A DNA stretch of 7,559 nt. Origin: JBBIJH01 sp037446075 (lineage in GTDB: Bacteria; Bacteroidota; Ignavibacteria; UBA10030; JAHEZR01). The stretch is taken from assembly GCA_037446075.1 (NCBI GenBank), contig JBBIJH010000130.1, positions 1 to 7,559 on the forward strand, written 5' to 3'. The notes beneath the pieces are model-generated. The model was not told the DNA's origin, ran no database searches, and was given only the letters and a program-made list of their open reading frames with translations. The position numbers and the translations under genes are program-made. This document shows positions 6,602 through 7,559 of the stretch, piece after piece. How positions within the stretch are numbered: position 1 is the stretch's first letter; the number at the start of each line of letters is the position of its first letter.

Positions 6602-6925
6602 TTACGATGATGATGCTTTTGCCCTGATGTACTTTTGTGGGTCGCGTACAAACTCCGATTTGCACGTTTGTGAATAGAAATAGTAGACTTTGCCTCGGTA
6701 TTGAAACGTGAAAGGTGGATGCTGTTCATCCACGTGCATTCCGCATACCAGGTCTCGCGCGATTTTCTTTTCCTTTTCTTCTTTCATGTACAGTTCAGGA
6801 TCTTGTCTGAAGAGAAGCAGGCATTCCACACTGCAGAAATAGAACTTTTTGCCCTGATGGCTTGTTGAAAAGGTTCCGATCTCATCTTCCACAACACCCA
6901 TACCGCAGACAATGTCTCTGACCAT
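6602..6925 (-). CDS. Tandem YHS-domain protein
   Basis: This 107-residue protein consists almost only of two YHS domains joined by a charged linker. Domain one (about 3-47) has DIVCGM with C7 and FYFCSVEC with C31 and C35. Domain two (about 57-100) has DLVCGM with C61 and YYFYSQTC, where the first cysteine is replaced by Y84 and only C88 remains. YHS domains occur in heavy-metal P-type ATPases and small metal-associated proteins and are thought to bind copper or similar ions. No signal peptide is visible, so it is probably cytosolic. AAGGAGG eight bases upstream (6934-6940) makes the start secure. It is the first convincing gene of the seven-gene set, with the cysteine-rich gene 18 bases downstream. 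I saw no clear promoter in front. Confidence 0.9.
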   Translation of the reverse strand: MVRDIVCGMGVVEDEIGTFSTSHQGKKFYFCSVECLLLFRQDPELYMKEEKEKKIARDLVCGMHVDEQHPPFTFQYRGKVYYFYSQTCKSEFVRDPQKYIRAKASSS

Positions 6926-7010
6926 GGTCTAGTCCTCCTTCCGGTTCGAAAACCACTTGAGCTGATTGAATGACAACCCGCTTGCTTCAACGTCGTCCAC
7001 TTGGAGAAAT

Positions 7011-7208
7011 TCACCCGCGATATCCAATCTGACTCAAGGAGATGACAATCTGGCGAACGCCCTCGACGAGGTGATCCTCATGCAGGAGTTCGAGCCGGAA
7101 CCTTCTTAAAATTGGTTTGAAGCAGTCGGTGGTTAATATTCTCCTCATCTCCAGCGCCTCGAGTTCTTCAGCCGGGTAGTGCACTCCAGTCCGTTTCACC
7201 TTTTTCAA
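7011..7208 (-). CDS. Doubtful small ORF, 65 residues
   Basis: The reading frame begins with a TTG immediately after an in-frame TAA and ends at TGA, 85 bases before the YHS gene. The product is highly charged with a hydrophobic stretch near its end (RQIVISLSQIGY); I recognise no domain. Neither the TTG nor the later GTG or ATG (MRRIL) has a good Shine-Dalgarno sequence. It might be a small unknown protein, a decayed gene fragment or a chance frame. The surrounding 6926-7299 otherwise contains only the hairpin noted separately. Confidence 0.2.
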   Translation of the reverse strand: MKKVKRTGVHYPAEELEALEMRRILTTDCFKPILRRFRLELLHEDHLVEGVRQIVISLSQIGYRG

Positions 7209-7227
7209 TTATCTGATTGCAATTGAG

Positions 7228-7255
7228 TGCGCTTCAGTGTTTTGCTGACAACGCA
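7228..7255. terminator. Hairpin downstream of the membrane protein gene, possible weak terminator
   Basis: TGCGCTTCAG (7228-7237) pairs with CTGA-C-AACGCA (7245-7255), giving about ten pairs with one bulged base and one G-U pair around a seven-base loop. It lies 45 to 72 bases beyond the stop at 7300. No T-run follows on either strand, so it is not a classic intrinsic terminator. It could stabilise an mRNA end or separate the two transcripts. Confidence 0.3.
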
Positions 7256-7299
7256 TAGAATGCATAGTTGACTAGTGAATCGGGATAGCCAAGGAGACA

Positions 7300-7559
7300 T
7301 TAATAGATTCGATCATATCCAACCGAAAGCTTGGTGTTCTCTCGCTCCACCGAATACCCGGCGTCGAAGGCGCTGATTAGCTTTACTATGAAGTAGCCGC
7401 CGACCAGGTAATATAACCTTCGCCGTTCGGCGCTTGTCCATGTTTTTCTATCGGGGTCAGCGTAGTAGTAAGAATCGAAGCGATGATGCCTCCAGTTGGA
7501 GTTTTCTGCAATCAACACCACAGCCGGGACGAAGAACGCAATCTCCGCCGCAGTGTAAA
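7300..7559 (-). CDS. Partial membrane protein, tentatively DUF5683-like (N-terminus off the window)
   Basis: The frame is open from the right edge to TAA at 7302-7300, giving 86 residues of a C-terminus. A hydrophobic stretch (AEIAFFVPAVVLIA, about residues 4-17) is followed by a charged, aromatic segment with SYYYADPDRKTW. A second hydrophobic segment, RRRLYYLVGGYFIVKLISAFDA, ends in a soluble tail. The order of the two membrane segments, the arginine-rich start of the second and the terminal FDA resemble the C-terminus of DUF5683 proteins, small membrane proteins common in the FCB group, but this is a weak match by eye. An internal GTG at 7521 could be mistaken for the start. It ends 91 bases before the small ORF and may belong to a different transcript from the YHS operon. 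Confidence 0.6.
   Translation of the reverse strand, partial: YTAAEIAFFVPAVVLIAENSNWRHHRFDSYYYADPDRKTWTSAERRRLYYLVGGYFIVKLISAFDAGYSVERENTKLSVGYDRIY

Noticed and set aside
6784..7014. Minus-strand ORF of 76 residues overlapping the YHS gene
   Set aside because: It is out of frame with the YHS gene, has no recognisable domain, and the YHS frame has conserved motifs and a strong Shine-Dalgarno sequence.

Overview
The window comes from a Gram-negative-type bacterium of moderate GC content, probably from an uncultivated or poorly sampled lineage. The zinc-ribbon membrane proteins, YHS domains and a possible DUF5683-type protein would suit Nitrospirota or FCB-group relatives, but nothing here fixes the taxonomy. 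All genes I accept lie on the minus strand, so transcription runs from high to low coordinates. I see no rRNA, tRNA, CRISPR array or insertion sequence.

Layout in transcription order. At 7559-7300 is the C-terminal end of a membrane protein cut by the window edge. The stretch 7299-6926 holds a hairpin and one doubtful 65-residue ORF. From 6925 to 1766 runs a closely packed seven-gene set: tandem YHS protein, a secreted or anchored nine-cysteine protein, a zinc-ribbon membrane protein with two CcmH-like Cys-rich domains, a zinc-ribbon membrane protein with a DUF2318-like domain, a MacB/FtsX-type permease, a SAM-dependent methyltransferase and a LolD/MacB-type ATPase. The gaps are 18, 43, 70, 54, 24 and 25 bases, and most genes have a clear Shine-Dalgarno sequence, so this is probably one operon. 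At 1590-1525 lie a promoter and operator-like inverted repeat, followed by a type IV toxin-antitoxin pair, abiEi and abiEii, which overlap by four bases. AbiEii runs off the left edge.

How the genes may work together. The operon combines an ABC transporter of the type that moves or couples periplasmic/envelope substrates with four proteins rich in cysteine (YHS, CC/CCC, CxCx2Cx7CxC and DUF2318 motifs). DUF2318 proteins beside FtsX-like permeases and their ATPases are known from iron-uptake loci of the Ftr/P19 type, but no Ftr1 permease or P19 protein is present here. I infer a metal (iron or copper) or thiol-redox handling system in the cell envelope. The cysteine-rich and duplicated CcmH-like parts are the least familiar and the best candidates for something undescribed. 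The AbiE pair is a separate accessory defence or addiction module.
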